Shown one piece after another: positions 25,658 through 34,478 of a DNA stretch of 64,000 bases. The position numbers and the translations under genes are program-made. The stretch is from positions 1 to 64,000 of the forward strand of contig NZ_JAGFNS010000013.1 of the NCBI RefSeq assembly GCF_017592555.1. Reading direction: 5' to 3'. The notes beneath the pieces are model-generated. The model worked only from the letters and a program-made list of their open reading frames with translations, ran no database searches and was not told where the DNA came from. Position 1 is the stretch's first letter, and each line of letters starts with the position of its first letter. The stretch comes from Actinoplanes flavus (GTDB taxonomy: Bacteria; Actinomycetota; Actinomycetes; Mycobacteriales; Micromonosporaceae).

Positions 25658-27292
25658 CTACCCGATGTCGACTGTCACCTGGTGCCAGCCGGTCGCCCCG
25701 TCGGGTGCCGGCAGGGCCTCCTCCGAGGTCTGTGTCACCCCATCGAGATCGGTCGCGCGTACCCGTAAGGTGTGCCGTCCGGCGGAGGCGTCCCAGGTGA
25801 GGCTCCACTGCCGCCAGGTGTCCGCGGAAGTCGCCGCGGCCAGCGTGGCGGTGCGCCACTCCCCGTCGTCGACCTGCACCTCGACCTTGGCGATGCCGCG
25901 ATGTGTCGCCCATGCGACGCCGCCGACCGTGACCGGTCCGGCCGGACGCTCAGCGCCGTCGCGCGGGGTGTCGATGCGCGACTGCGTCTTCACCGGCGCC
26001 TGCGCCGACCACCCCCGGGGCACCCAGTAGGCGTCGAAGTCGGCGAACCTGGTCAGTTCGATCTCGGTGATCCATTTGCAGGCGGACACGTAGCCGTACA
26101 GTCCGGGAACGACCATCCGGACCGGGAAGCCGTGCTCGACCGGCAGCGCCTCGCCGTTCATCCCGATAGCCAGCAGCGCGTCCCGGCCGTCGCGCAGCAC
26201 CGCGGTCGGCGTCCCGCAGGTCCAGCCGTCCACCGACCGCTGCACCACCTGATCGGCCTCGGGCAGCGGGTCCGCCTCGTCGAGCAGCGCCTTGACCGGG
26301 GTGCCGAGCCAGAGCGCGTTGCCGATCAGGTCGCCACCCACCTCGTTCGACACGCAGGCGATCGTCAGGTAGCGCTCGATCATGGGACGGCGCAGCAGAT
26401 CGGCGAAGGTGACGGTGATCGGATTGCGCACCATCCCGTGGATCCGCAGCTCCCACGTTGCCGGGTCGACCTGCGGGGTGACCAGGGCGGTGTCGATCCG
26501 GTAGAAGGTCCGGTTCGGCGTGACCCAGGGCGCCGCGCCGGGCGCCTGCACGGCCGCGGGCGGCATCGGGGCGGGCTCCACCGGCGCCGGGAGCGCGATC
26601 GACCGCCGGGCCGCGCTCACCGCGCGCCTCGAGGTGAGCAGACGGCCGCCGACGCCTCCGGCCGCCGCGATCACACCCACGATCCCCAGATCACGGACGA
26701 ATCGGCGGCGGCTTCCTTCTCTCTCGTACGGGGTTCGCGGGTCCCCGACCGCAACGACGTGTCCCGTCCGGCGGGCGCCGGCGTCGTCGTGGTCCGGGCC
26801 GTCGCCCGCCGCCGGGCGGGGCTGCCCACTCACCGGCTCGGCCGCACCCACGGCGGCCGGCTCGACGGCCCGTGCCCGTCGCAGCAGGTGGTGCAGGACC
26901 AGGACGGCCACGGCCGCGCCGACCAGGGCCGGCAGCACCGCGCCCGGACCGGCCCCGGGACGGGTCAGCGCCGCCGCCGCGCCCACCGCCCCGAACAGCG
27001 CGATCCCGCCGACCGCGAGCGCCCACCGCCGCCGGCCCAGCACGCCGACCCCGTAGGCGTACCCGGTGAGCAGCAGGCCCGTACCGATGAGCAGTGCGGT
27101 CTTGTCGTGTGTCCCGAAGACCGCGATGCCGAAGTCCTTGACCGGCGCCGGAACGTGGTCGACCACCACGCCGCCGACCGCGACCAGCGGCGCGGACCGG
27201 GAGCTGGTCGCGGCCGCGACCAGCTCGGCGACGCCGAGCGCGGCGGCGGCCGCCGCGATCCCGGCCAGTCCGGCGCGTACCGATGCCCTCAC
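25658..27292 (-). CDS. Membrane molybdopterin-dependent oxidoreductase, sulfite oxidase family
   Basis: A 544-residue protein. The N-terminal ~160 residues contain about four membrane helices, followed by a linker with another hydrophobic segment (GIVGVIAAAGGVGGRLL) and a periplasm-facing catalytic domain. The molybdenum-ligating Cys313 lies in ERYLTIACVSNEVGGDLIGN, as in sulfite oxidase/YedY-type enzymes, and the dimerisation domain follows (about 430-544). The GTG start has AGGA seven bases upstream. It lies 29 bases after the M16 gene on the same strand, so it may share its transcript. The substrate is unknown; sulfite or methionine sulfoxide are the family's known ones. Confidence 0.87.
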   Translation of the reverse strand: MRASVRAGLAGIAAAAAALGVAELVAAATSSRSAPLVAVGGVVVDHVPAPVKDFGIAVFGTHDKTALLIGTGLLLTGYAYGVGVLGRRRWALAVGGIALFGAVGAAAALTRPGAGPGAVLPALVGAAVAVLVLHHLLRRARAVEPAAVGAAEPVSGQPRPAAGDGPDHDDAGARRTGHVVAVGDPRTPYEREGSRRRFVRDLGIVGVIAAAGGVGGRLLTSRRAVSAARRSIALPAPVEPAPMPPAAVQAPGAAPWVTPNRTFYRIDTALVTPQVDPATWELRIHGMVRNPITVTFADLLRRPMIERYLTIACVSNEVGGDLIGNALWLGTPVKALLDEADPLPEADQVVQRSVDGWTCGTPTAVLRDGRDALLAIGMNGEALPVEHGFPVRMVVPGLYGYVSACKWITEIELTRFADFDAYWVPRGWSAQAPVKTQSRIDTPRDGAERPAGPVTVGGVAWATHRGIAKVEVQVDDGEWRTATLAAATSADTWRQWSLTWDASAGRHTLRVRATDLDGVTQTSEEALPAPDGATGWHQVTVDIG

Positions 27293-27321
27293 ATCACCAT
27301 CCTGCCTCGCGCGCGGCCCGC

Positions 27322-28851
27322 TCACCGTCCCCGGATGCGGCGGATCGCCCCGGTCACCATCCGCTCGGCGGCACTGGGCGGCCGCTCCGCGGGCTTCGGC
27401 GCGGGCGGGCGCGGTATCCGGTCCGGGCCGCGGGCCGGCATGGGCACGCGCAGGTCCGGGTGGGTGCGGGCGTCCAGGGCGGCGACCAGTGCCGGGCCGC
27501 TCGGGAAGAGGGTCGGCTCGACGTGCACGTGAACGGCGTCGTGCCCGACGAATCGCCGGGCTCCGTCCGGCCACTGGAGCACCGCCGAGCATTCCGCGAA
27601 CAGCACCGTGGCGACCGAGTCCCCGCCGGCCAGGCTGACCCCGGTCTCCCCGGCGACGAGGCGGATCCCGGGTTCGCCGAGCGCCGGGTAGGCGGTGCCG
27701 TCGACGGTCCGCTCGGATCCGGTGGGCGCGGCCGTGTACCCGGCCCAGTCGGCCTCGCTGCGCCCGGCCGTCATGAGCAGCCCGTCGGCGCAGGCCGCGG
27801 CGGCGACCGCGGCGACGCTGTCCCGGGTGACCGTGTCCAGTTCGGCGAGCACCTCGTCGAGGTTCCGCACCGGGCGGCCGTCGAGCAGGTCGAACACCTG
27901 GCCGGGCAGCCGGACGCCGGTCTCCTCGGCGCGGGTGAGTTCCTCCCGGTGCTGACCGGCGACGGTGGCGACCTCGGCCTCGTCGATCTGCCCGAGCCGG
28001 GCGGCGGCGAGCACGTCGACGAACCCGCCGAGCACGGCGCCCTGTTTCTCCGGCAGCGCGTCGGCGACCGCGGTGAGCAGTGCCCGGCCGCCGGCGCGCG
28101 GGTGGTACTCGGTGTGCACGTGGTAGGAGAGCCCGCTCTCCTGGCGCAGCGACCGGAACAGCGACCGTTTCAGCACGTCGGCGAAGACCGCGGTGCTCGG
28201 GCCACGGTCCACCACGGCGTCCCAGGCCACCACGTTGGAGCCGCCGGCGAAGTACGCCGGGCGCACCGGAAGGGCGGAGGAGGGCGTGGGCGCCGGCCGG
28301 CGCGTGCCCTCGGGAAGATCGAGCTGGAGCCCGGCGGGCACGCCGGGCCCGGCGATCCAGAGCGCCGCGTTCCGCCGGTTGAAGTAGCGGGCCGTCCAGG
28401 CGCGCAGATCGTCGGGGGTGAGCCCGGTCAGGCCCCACTCCGGGTAGCCGGGCATGCCGTGGTCGCGGGCCCCGTGCCGCCACAGCGCGAGGGCGTCGGC
28501 CGCGCTCTCGCCACGGCCGTTCTCCTCGGTCCGCAGGATCTCCTTCTCGGTGGCGAGCCGGTGCATCGGCAGGTCGTGCAGCCCGGCGCAGACGCCGTTG
28601 AGGAACGCGACGATGTCGGCCTCGGCGCCCTGCATGTGGAAGAACGTGTGCTCGACGCCGGTGGACCCGTTGTAGTGGTAGTCGGCCACCCCGAAGGAGA
28701 ACAGCGCGAGGTGCTCGATGAGGTGGGTGATGCCGCGCCGGGCCAGCGGCTCGTCGGCGAGGCCGACCCGGAAGACCAGACCGGCGTGCATCGGGCCGGT
28801 GGTCGGCGCGACCAGAGCGGGAATCCCGTCGACCTCGGTGTGGGTGATCAC
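27322..28851 (-). CDS. M16-family zinc peptidase with intact HxxEH site (module copy 1)
   Basis: A 509-residue M16-like protein. The inverted zinc motif is present as H43-L-I-E46-H47, with downstream Glu candidates in ATEKEILRTEENG. The two-lobed M16 layout is recognisable, with a C-terminal lobe starting near 215 (YFAGGSNVVAWDAVV, LRQESGLSYHVHTEYHP). No signal peptide or membrane segment is seen, so it is probably cytoplasmic. GTG 28851 overlaps the upstream gene in GTGA fashion. It is a paralogue of the protein at 29358 with high identity at the DNA level. Physiological substrate unknown. Confidence 0.8.
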   Translation of the reverse strand: MITHTEVDGIPALVAPTTGPMHAGLVFRVGLADEPLARRGITHLIEHLALFSFGVADYHYNGSTGVEHTFFHMQGAEADIVAFLNGVCAGLHDLPMHRLATEKEILRTEENGRGESAADALALWRHGARDHGMPGYPEWGLTGLTPDDLRAWTARYFNRRNAALWIAGPGVPAGLQLDLPEGTRRPAPTPSSALPVRPAYFAGGSNVVAWDAVVDRGPSTAVFADVLKRSLFRSLRQESGLSYHVHTEYHPRAGGRALLTAVADALPEKQGAVLGGFVDVLAAARLGQIDEAEVATVAGQHREELTRAEETGVRLPGQVFDLLDGRPVRNLDEVLAELDTVTRDSVAAVAAAACADGLLMTAGRSEADWAGYTAAPTGSERTVDGTAYPALGEPGIRLVAGETGVSLAGGDSVATVLFAECSAVLQWPDGARRFVGHDAVHVHVEPTLFPSGPALVAALDARTHPDLRVPMPARGPDRIPRPPAPKPAERPPSAAERMVTGAIRRIRGR

Positions 28852-29345
28852 GACGCCCCCTCGTACGCCCAGGCGCGGGCCTCGCGGATCTGTGACTCGA
28901 CGTCCCGGCCCACCCGGTCCCATCCGAACGCGGTGGCCCGGTCGCCGAGCGCGGTGAACGCGGCGGCCGCCGAGCGCCGGTCGTCGAGCAGCGTGAACAG
29001 GAACGCGAAGGTGCTCAGCGCGTCCACCCAGCCGTACCCGGGGCGGAAGTCCGGATGCCCGATCGACCGCTGCGCGGCCCCGTAGATCTCGGCCCGGACC
29101 GCCGGGTCGGACAGGTAGCCGACGGCGTCCCGGTCACCGCCGAAGATGTGCTCGATGTGCGCCTCGGCGATCAGCACGCCGTGCGGCGACCCGGGCGGGG
29201 CGGCGGCCATCGGCTCGGCCGGCTCGATCAGTTCCCGGCAGGCCGGCCAGTCACGCCGGGACAGGGCGACCCGCAGGCTCGCGATCTCCGGCTGGGTGGC
29301 GGCCCGGTCGAGCACCACGGCGGTCGAACTGATCATGGCGCGCAC
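28848..29345 (-). CDS. Helical protein of unknown function, shortened paralogue (module copy 1)
   Basis: A 165-residue (or 162 from ATG 29336) mostly helical protein. Its N-terminus (LRVALSRRDWPACRELIEP) and C-terminus (SIGHPDFR-GWVDALSTFAF-LLDD) match the 306-residue protein at 31049, but about 140 central residues are missing, joined at the PGSPHGVLIAEAHIEH region. Codon use is normal, so it looks like a functional internally deleted copy rather than decay. Its stop overlaps the M16 start, so the two are co-translated. Confidence 0.72.
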   Translation of the reverse strand: MRAMISSTAVVLDRAATQPEIASLRVALSRRDWPACRELIEPAEPMAAAPPGSPHGVLIAEAHIEHIFGGDRDAVGYLSDPAVRAEIYGAAQRSIGHPDFRPGYGWVDALSTFAFLFTLLDDRRSAAAAFTALGDRATAFGWDRVGRDVESQIREARAWAYEGAS

Positions 29346-29357
29346 TATAGATGTGGA

Positions 29358-31052
29358 TCATCTGCGGCGCAGCAGCCTTCTCACCGCCCAGCGCCGGCGC
29401 AGCTCGACCACCGAGTCGAGGGAGAGCCACCCGAACATCGCCGTCAGGCCGACGGCCCCCAGCACGGCCTGCCCCTGGAACCGGCGCTCGGTCACGGATT
29501 CGACCAGCAACCACACCAGAGCGCCCACGCCCAGGAGCACGAACGGGCCGTAGAAGAGCAAGGCGAAGTACGGCCCCCACCGGGCCCGCCAGGCCGCCAG
29601 CCGCGACTCGCCATGCGGGGCCTCCGGCTGCGGGATGGCGACGCGGTCCCGGGGTGGCATGTCGATCCGCAGCCGGGCCGGGATCCGGGCGTCGATCTCC
29701 CGTACCACCCGGTCGGCGCCCCGATAGAGGGTCGGCTCGATCCGGGCCGTCACCGCGTCCCGGCCGATCATCCGCCGCCCGCCGTCCGGCCAGGCGAGCA
29801 GCAGCGCGCACTCGTCCCAGCGGACCGACGCGATCTGGCCGTACCCGGTCACGCTGATCCCGTCGTCCCCGCTGATCAGGCGCAGACCGCGGTCCTTGCG
29901 CCCACGGTGCACGCGGCCGGGAAGCGCGGCTTCCGACATCTCGGGGGCAGCGGTGTAGCCGGCCCAGTCGGCGCTGCTCCCGGGTGGGGTCATCAGCAGC
30001 CCGGCGTCGTACGCGGCGGCCGCCACCTCGGTCACGTCCTCGACGGTGACCGCCCGCACCTCGGCCAGCGCCTCGTCGAGGGTCTGCACCTCCCGGCCGG
30101 AGAGCAGGTTGAACGCCTGCCCCGGCAGGCGGGCCCCGCGCAGCTCGGAGTCGCGCAGTCCCTCGCAGGTCAGTTTGACGACGGTGGAGACCTCGTCGGG
30201 GTCGATCTGCCCGGCCCGCATGGCGGCGAGCACGTCGATCAGCCCGCCGAGCGCCGCCTCCTGCTTCTCCGGCAGCGCGTCGGCGACCGCGATGATCCGG
30301 GCGGTGCCGTCGGCGCGCGGAACGTACTCGGTGTGGGGCTGGTAGGAGATGCCGTCGCGGCGGCGCAGGTCGCTCATCATCCGGCGTTCCAGCACGGTGG
30401 CGAAGACCGCGGCCCGGGCCTCCCGGCGGACCACGGTGTCCCAGGCGACGGTCCCGCCGGTACGGGAGAAGTAGGCCGGGGTGACCGGCAGCTCGGTGGT
30501 GACGGTCGGGGCGGCCCGCCGTTCACCGGACGGCAGGTCGAGTGCCAGCCCCTCCGGGATCTCCTCACCGGCCACCCAGAGCGCGGCGTTCTCCCTGGTG
30601 AAGTAGCGGGCTATCCACTCCCGTACGTCGTCCTCGGTGAGCCCGGCGAGCCCCCACTCGGGGTAGCTGGGCACCCCGAAGCCGCGGGCGCCGTGCCGCC
30701 ACATGGGCAGCGGGTCGCGGTCCGGCGGGGTGCCCTGGACCAGCCGGCGCACCGTGGCGAGCCGGGCCATCGGCGGGTTCCGCACCGCCGCGCACACGCC
30801 GCTGAGGAACTCGGCGACCTCGGCGGGCGAGCCCTGCATGTGGAAGTAGGTGTGTTCGGCCCCAGTGGCCCCGAGCTGCTGCCCGTCGGTGCCCAGCCCG
30901 TCGGTGACCAGGTGCTCGACGAGCCGGGTGACACCACGCCGGGCCAGTGGCTCGTCGGCCGTGCCGACCCGGAAGACCAGGCCGGCGTGCGTCGGCCCGC
31001 TCGTCGGGGCCAGGACCGCCGGAACGCCGTCGACCTCCAACCGCTTGATCAC
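29358..31052 (-). CDS. M16-like protein with lost zinc site and two C-terminal membrane helices (module copy 2)
   Basis: A 564-residue paralogue of the M16 peptidase at 27322, aligned without gaps over the first 47 residues. The motif position reads R43-L-V-E46-H47, so the first zinc ligand is Arg, and the downstream EKE block has become VRRLVQG. It is therefore predicted to be catalytically inactive. It has an extra C-terminal part with two membrane helices (about 495-520 and 527-548) ending in an Arg-rich tail. M16B enzymes commonly work as an active/inactive pair, which fits the two copies. The GTG start overlaps the upstream stop (GTGA). Confidence 0.78.
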   Translation of the reverse strand: MIKRLEVDGVPAVLAPTSGPTHAGLVFRVGTADEPLARRGVTRLVEHLVTDGLGTDGQQLGATGAEHTYFHMQGSPAEVAEFLSGVCAAVRNPPMARLATVRRLVQGTPPDRDPLPMWRHGARGFGVPSYPEWGLAGLTEDDVREWIARYFTRENAALWVAGEEIPEGLALDLPSGERRAAPTVTTELPVTPAYFSRTGGTVAWDTVVRREARAAVFATVLERRMMSDLRRRDGISYQPHTEYVPRADGTARIIAVADALPEKQEAALGGLIDVLAAMRAGQIDPDEVSTVVKLTCEGLRDSELRGARLPGQAFNLLSGREVQTLDEALAEVRAVTVEDVTEVAAAAYDAGLLMTPPGSSADWAGYTAAPEMSEAALPGRVHRGRKDRGLRLISGDDGISVTGYGQIASVRWDECALLLAWPDGGRRMIGRDAVTARIEPTLYRGADRVVREIDARIPARLRIDMPPRDRVAIPQPEAPHGESRLAAWRARWGPYFALLFYGPFVLLGVGALVWLLVESVTERRFQGQAVLGAVGLTAMFGWLSLDSVVELRRRWAVRRLLRRR

Positions 31053-31969
31053 GTGTCGCCTCCCGCCCGTGCCCGGAACTTCTCGATCGTCGCGGCCGGA
31101 TCGCCGAGGTACTCCCACGGCCACCGGGATCCCAGCTTGCCCAGCGCACGGAACAGCGACGACGCTGCTTCCTGGTCGTTGAGCAGGGAGAACGCCATCG
31201 CGAACGTGCTCATCGTCCGGACCCAGCCGTGGGTGCGCCGGAAGTCCGGGTGCCACACCGAGCGCATGGCGGCCTCGCGCAGTTCGGCCCGCACCCGGTC
31301 GAGGTCGGTGACCTCGTCGGAGTGCTCGAGGTAGGCCTCCGCCAGCAGGACCGGGTTCGGCGCTCCGGCGGGCGCGGCGGCGGCCGCCTCCTTCGCGAAC
31401 TCGTATGTCAGCGCGGCGTCCCCGTACCACTTGGTGCAGAGACTCTGCAGCACCTGTTGCTGGCCGGGCAGGTGGTGCGGATCGATCTCGGCGAGCCGGC
31501 CGTAGCGGCGGCGGATCTCGGGCAGGCCGAGTCGCAGACCGCGGGCGGTGACCAGCCGGGCGGTCCAGACGGCCGGGTCGTGCGGGCTGCGGGCGGCGGC
31601 GTCGACGAGCACCCGCTCGGCCTCGGCGAGCCCGGCCCGGAACGCCACGAACTGTTCCCGGCTCACGTGCTCGGCCCGCACCCTGGTACGGATGTCCCAG
31701 GCCGCCTCGGTCAGATGCCGGCCCAGCAGCGCGCCCGCCGTACCGTCGCCGGGGTCTCCGCGCAGCACTCCGCGCAGGAAGTCCTCCAGGCCCTTCTCAT
31801 CCGAGACGGCCGTGATCAGGTAGGTGCGTTCCGCCTGTTCGGAGGCGTCGAGCAGCTCCCGGCAGGCCGGCCAGTCCCCGGCGTCCAGCGCGGCCCGCAG
31901 GTCGGTGATCTTCGGGTACGCGGCCGCCGGGTCCAGATTCGATTGACGCGGGAGCATGGCGGGCAGCAT
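31049..31969 (-). CDS. Helical protein of unknown function, full-length paralogue (module copy 2)
   Basis: A 306-residue soluble, helix-rich protein; the repeated Ala/Leu/Arg pattern suggests a TPR-like or HEAT-like solenoid. It is the first gene of the M16 module and of the likely five-gene operon 31969-25658. ATG 31969 has GGAG five bases upstream; ATG 31957 is an alternative. No family was recognised. A scaffold or partner role for the M16 protein is inferred only from the coupled start and the co-duplication of the pair. Confidence 0.72.
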   Translation of the reverse strand: MLPAMLPRQSNLDPAAAYPKITDLRAALDAGDWPACRELLDASEQAERTYLITAVSDEKGLEDFLRGVLRGDPGDGTAGALLGRHLTEAAWDIRTRVRAEHVSREQFVAFRAGLAEAERVLVDAAARSPHDPAVWTARLVTARGLRLGLPEIRRRYGRLAEIDPHHLPGQQQVLQSLCTKWYGDAALTYEFAKEAAAAAPAGAPNPVLLAEAYLEHSDEVTDLDRVRAELREAAMRSVWHPDFRRTHGWVRTMSTFAMAFSLLNDQEAASSLFRALGKLGSRWPWEYLGDPAATIEKFRARAGGDT

Positions 31970-32011
31970 AGATCTCCCGCTATCACCGGTGGATTCCGGG
32001 TGATCGGCTAC

Positions 32012-33190
32012 TCAGGACACGAGAGGGTCGTCGAGCAGGTGGTCGAAGGCCAGCTCGGCCGCGCCGATCAGGGCCGCGTCGGTGCCCAGTTCCGGGGTGC
32101 GCAACCGGACGTGCTCCCGGCAGGCGGGCAGTCCCACGGCGTTGAGCCGGCTGCGGATCTGGGCCGCCGCGCCCAGGTAGACGTCCCGCAGGGTGCCCCC
32201 GAAGATGACCACCTCGGGGTTGAAGATGTTGACCAGGTTGCCGACGCCGAACCCGACCCAGTCGCCGACCTGCCGCAGCGCGTGCTGGGCCTGGCTGTCC
32301 CCGCGCATCGCGGCGTCCACCACGGCGAGGACCGCGTCCCGGCCGCTCCGGTCGTCGCGCCCGGCGAGGCGGAGCAGGGCGTGCTCGCCGATCTCGGTCT
32401 CCCAGCAGCCGCGGGAGCCGCAGCTGCACGGCCGCCCGTACGGGTTGACGACCATGTGACCGACCTCGCCGCCGTACCCGCCGTGCCCGGTGACCCGGCG
32501 TCCACCGGCCACGATCCCGGCGCCGACGCCGACGTCCCCGTACAGGTAGATGACGTTCTCCGAGCCGACCGCGGCCCCGCGCGCGTGTTCGGCGAGCGCG
32601 CACACGTCGGCGTGGTTGCCGACCGTCAGCCGGCCGAACTCGCCGAGCTCGGAGCGGACGGCCGCGCCGACCGGCTCCTCCACCCAGCCGATGGTGGGGG
32701 CGAGGCGGACCATGCCGTCCTCACGGCGGACCATCCCGGCGACCGCCAGGCCGGTGCCCACGCAGCGGCCGTCGTCGGGGGTTCCGGAGCGCATGGTGGC
32801 CACGAAGCGGGAGAGCGGGCGGACCGCCTCGGGGGCGGTCATCCCGGGTGGGCGCTCGGTCTCGTACTGCTCGAGGATCCGGCCGCCGAGCCCGATCCGG
32901 GCGGCGCGCAGGCGGTCCACCTCGATGCTGAGCGCGTAGGCGTACACCCGTCCCGACTCGGGCCGGACGACCAGTGAGGGTCGCCCGGCCCGGCCGGTCT
33001 CGCGGGGCGCCGCCTCGCTGACCAGGCCCGCGCCGATCAGCTCGGCGGTGAGAGCTCCGATGGTGCTGCGGTTGAGGCCGAGCCGGGTGGTGAGTTCCGC
33101 CCGGGACGTGGCGCCGTGCATGTGCACGTAGCGCAGCAACGTCCCGAGGTTGTGCCGGCGTACCTCTTCCTGGCTGGGCCCGGCCCGCAT
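32012..33190 (-). CDS. ROK-family transcriptional regulator (XylR-like)
   Basis: A 392-residue repressor-type ROK protein. A winged-helix domain at the N-terminus (HGATSRAELTTRLGLNRSTIGALTAELIGAGLV) precedes a sugar-kinase-like ROK domain, with the zinc-binding CSCGSRGCWE motif near residue 255 and the HxxE-type site GGEVGHM. It lies 34 bases after the permease gene on the same strand, so it appears to be the last gene of the sugar ABC operon and probably its sugar-responsive regulator. The operator was not identified. Confidence 0.87.
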   Translation of the reverse strand: MRAGPSQEEVRRHNLGTLLRYVHMHGATSRAELTTRLGLNRSTIGALTAELIGAGLVSEAAPRETGRAGRPSLVVRPESGRVYAYALSIEVDRLRAARIGLGGRILEQYETERPPGMTAPEAVRPLSRFVATMRSGTPDDGRCVGTGLAVAGMVRREDGMVRLAPTIGWVEEPVGAAVRSELGEFGRLTVGNHADVCALAEHARGAAVGSENVIYLYGDVGVGAGIVAGGRRVTGHGGYGGEVGHMVVNPYGRPCSCGSRGCWETEIGEHALLRLAGRDDRSGRDAVLAVVDAAMRGDSQAQHALRQVGDWVGFGVGNLVNIFNPEVVIFGGTLRDVYLGAAAQIRSRLNAVGLPACREHVRLRTPELGTDAALIGAAELAFDHLLDDPLVS

Positions 33191-33224
33191 CAGCGTCCCG
33201 TCCCCCGCACGGGATCCTGCATCA

Positions 33225-34478
33225 TCAACTACCCGTTGCCGCTGCTCTGCGCCGGGCCAGGGCGTCGACGCTCGCCGCCGCCAGCAGCACGAGGCCGGTG
33301 AAGATGAACTTCACGCCGGAGTTGAGGCCCAGCAGGGTCATGCCGTTCTCGATGACGATGATCACGGCACCACCGATGACCGCATAGATGATCTTACCCT
33401 TGCCGCCGAAGAGACTGGTGCCACCGATGACCGCCGCACCGACCGAGTAGAGCAGGATGTTACTGCCACCGGTGTTCGGGTCGACGGAACTCTGCCGGCT
33501 GACGACCAGGATTCCGCCGATCGATGCCATGAACGAGCAGATCACGAAGACCGAGATGCGGATCCGGTCGACCGGGATGCCGGCCCGGCGGGCCGCCTCG
33601 GTGTTGCCACCGACCGCGTAGACGTGCCGGCCGTAGGTGGTCCGGGCCAGGACGAAGGTCCAGATCACCAGGAAGACCACGATGATCGGTACGACGATCG
33701 GCGTGCCCTTGAGCGAGGTGATCGCCTTGTTGACGGCCCGCTCCAGGGTGAGCACATAGGTGGCGGAGAAGGCCAGCAGCGCGACCCCGGCGATCCGGGC
33801 CACCACGATGCCGAACGGCTCGGCGACCAGGTTGCGGGAGACCCGGCCCCGCCAGCGGAACAGCTGCGCCGCGGCGAAGCCGGCCACGCCGATGACCGCG
33901 AAGATCCAACTGTCGCGCACCGACAGGGTGCCGTTGTTCAGCGATTTGACGAACTCGTCGGTGATCGAGATGTTCTTGCCGCCCTCGAGCAGGGTCAGCA
34001 GGACGCCCTGGAAGCCGAGGAAGGCGGCCAGCGTGACCACGAAGGACGGGATACCGAGCTTCGCGACCAGCACACCGAGTACGAGGCCGATGACGATGCC
34101 GGTGGCCATGGCCGCCGGGATCGCCACATACCAGGGCAGGCCGTGGGTGGTCAGCAGGATCGCCATGACCGCGCCGCAGACGCCGCTGGCGAAACCGGCG
34201 GAGAGGTCGATCTCGCCGAGCAGCAGCACGAAGACGAGGCCCATGGCGATGAAGACGATCTGGGCGCTCTGGTTGAACAGGTTCGCGAAGTTGAGCGCGC
34301 TGAGGAACGTCTCGCTCCGGGCGGTGCCGAAGATCAGCACCAGGACCAGCAGGCCGAGGACGGCCGGGAGGGTGCCGAGGTCGCCGCCACGGACCCGGGC
34401 GAAGTAGTCCCGGATGTAGCTGGCGACGGTGGGCTTGACGACCTGGATGCCACCGGCCGTCTCAGTCGTGGTGGTCAC
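33225..34478 (-). CDS. xylH: Xylose/ribose-type sugar ABC transporter permease
   Basis: A 417-residue permease of the BPD_transp_2 family with about ten to twelve membrane helices and the family marker GEIDLSAG after helix 3. The conserved cytoplasmic loop YGRHVYAVGGNTEAARRAGI lies near residue 295, and SIGGILVVSRQSSVDPNTGG follows. It most resembles XylH. The GTG start overlaps the ATPase stop (GTGA). Confidence 0.87.
   Translation of the reverse strand: MTTTTETAGGIQVVKPTVASYIRDYFARVRGGDLGTLPAVLGLLVLVLIFGTARSETFLSALNFANLFNQSAQIVFIAMGLVFVLLLGEIDLSAGFASGVCGAVMAILLTTHGLPWYVAIPAAMATGIVIGLVLGVLVAKLGIPSFVVTLAAFLGFQGVLLTLLEGGKNISITDEFVKSLNNGTLSVRDSWIFAVIGVAGFAAAQLFRWRGRVSRNLVAEPFGIVVARIAGVALLAFSATYVLTLERAVNKAITSLKGTPIVVPIIVVFLVIWTFVLARTTYGRHVYAVGGNTEAARRAGIPVDRIRISVFVICSFMASIGGILVVSRQSSVDPNTGGSNILLYSVGAAVIGGTSLFGGKGKIIYAVIGGAVIIVIENGMTLLGLNSGVKFIFTGLVLLAAASVDALARRRAAATGS

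Noticed and set aside
28852..28923. Upstream extension of the M16 copy 1 frame to 28923
   Set aside because: It would overlap the preceding gene; the GTG at 28851 matches the start of the paralogue and the GTGA coupling.
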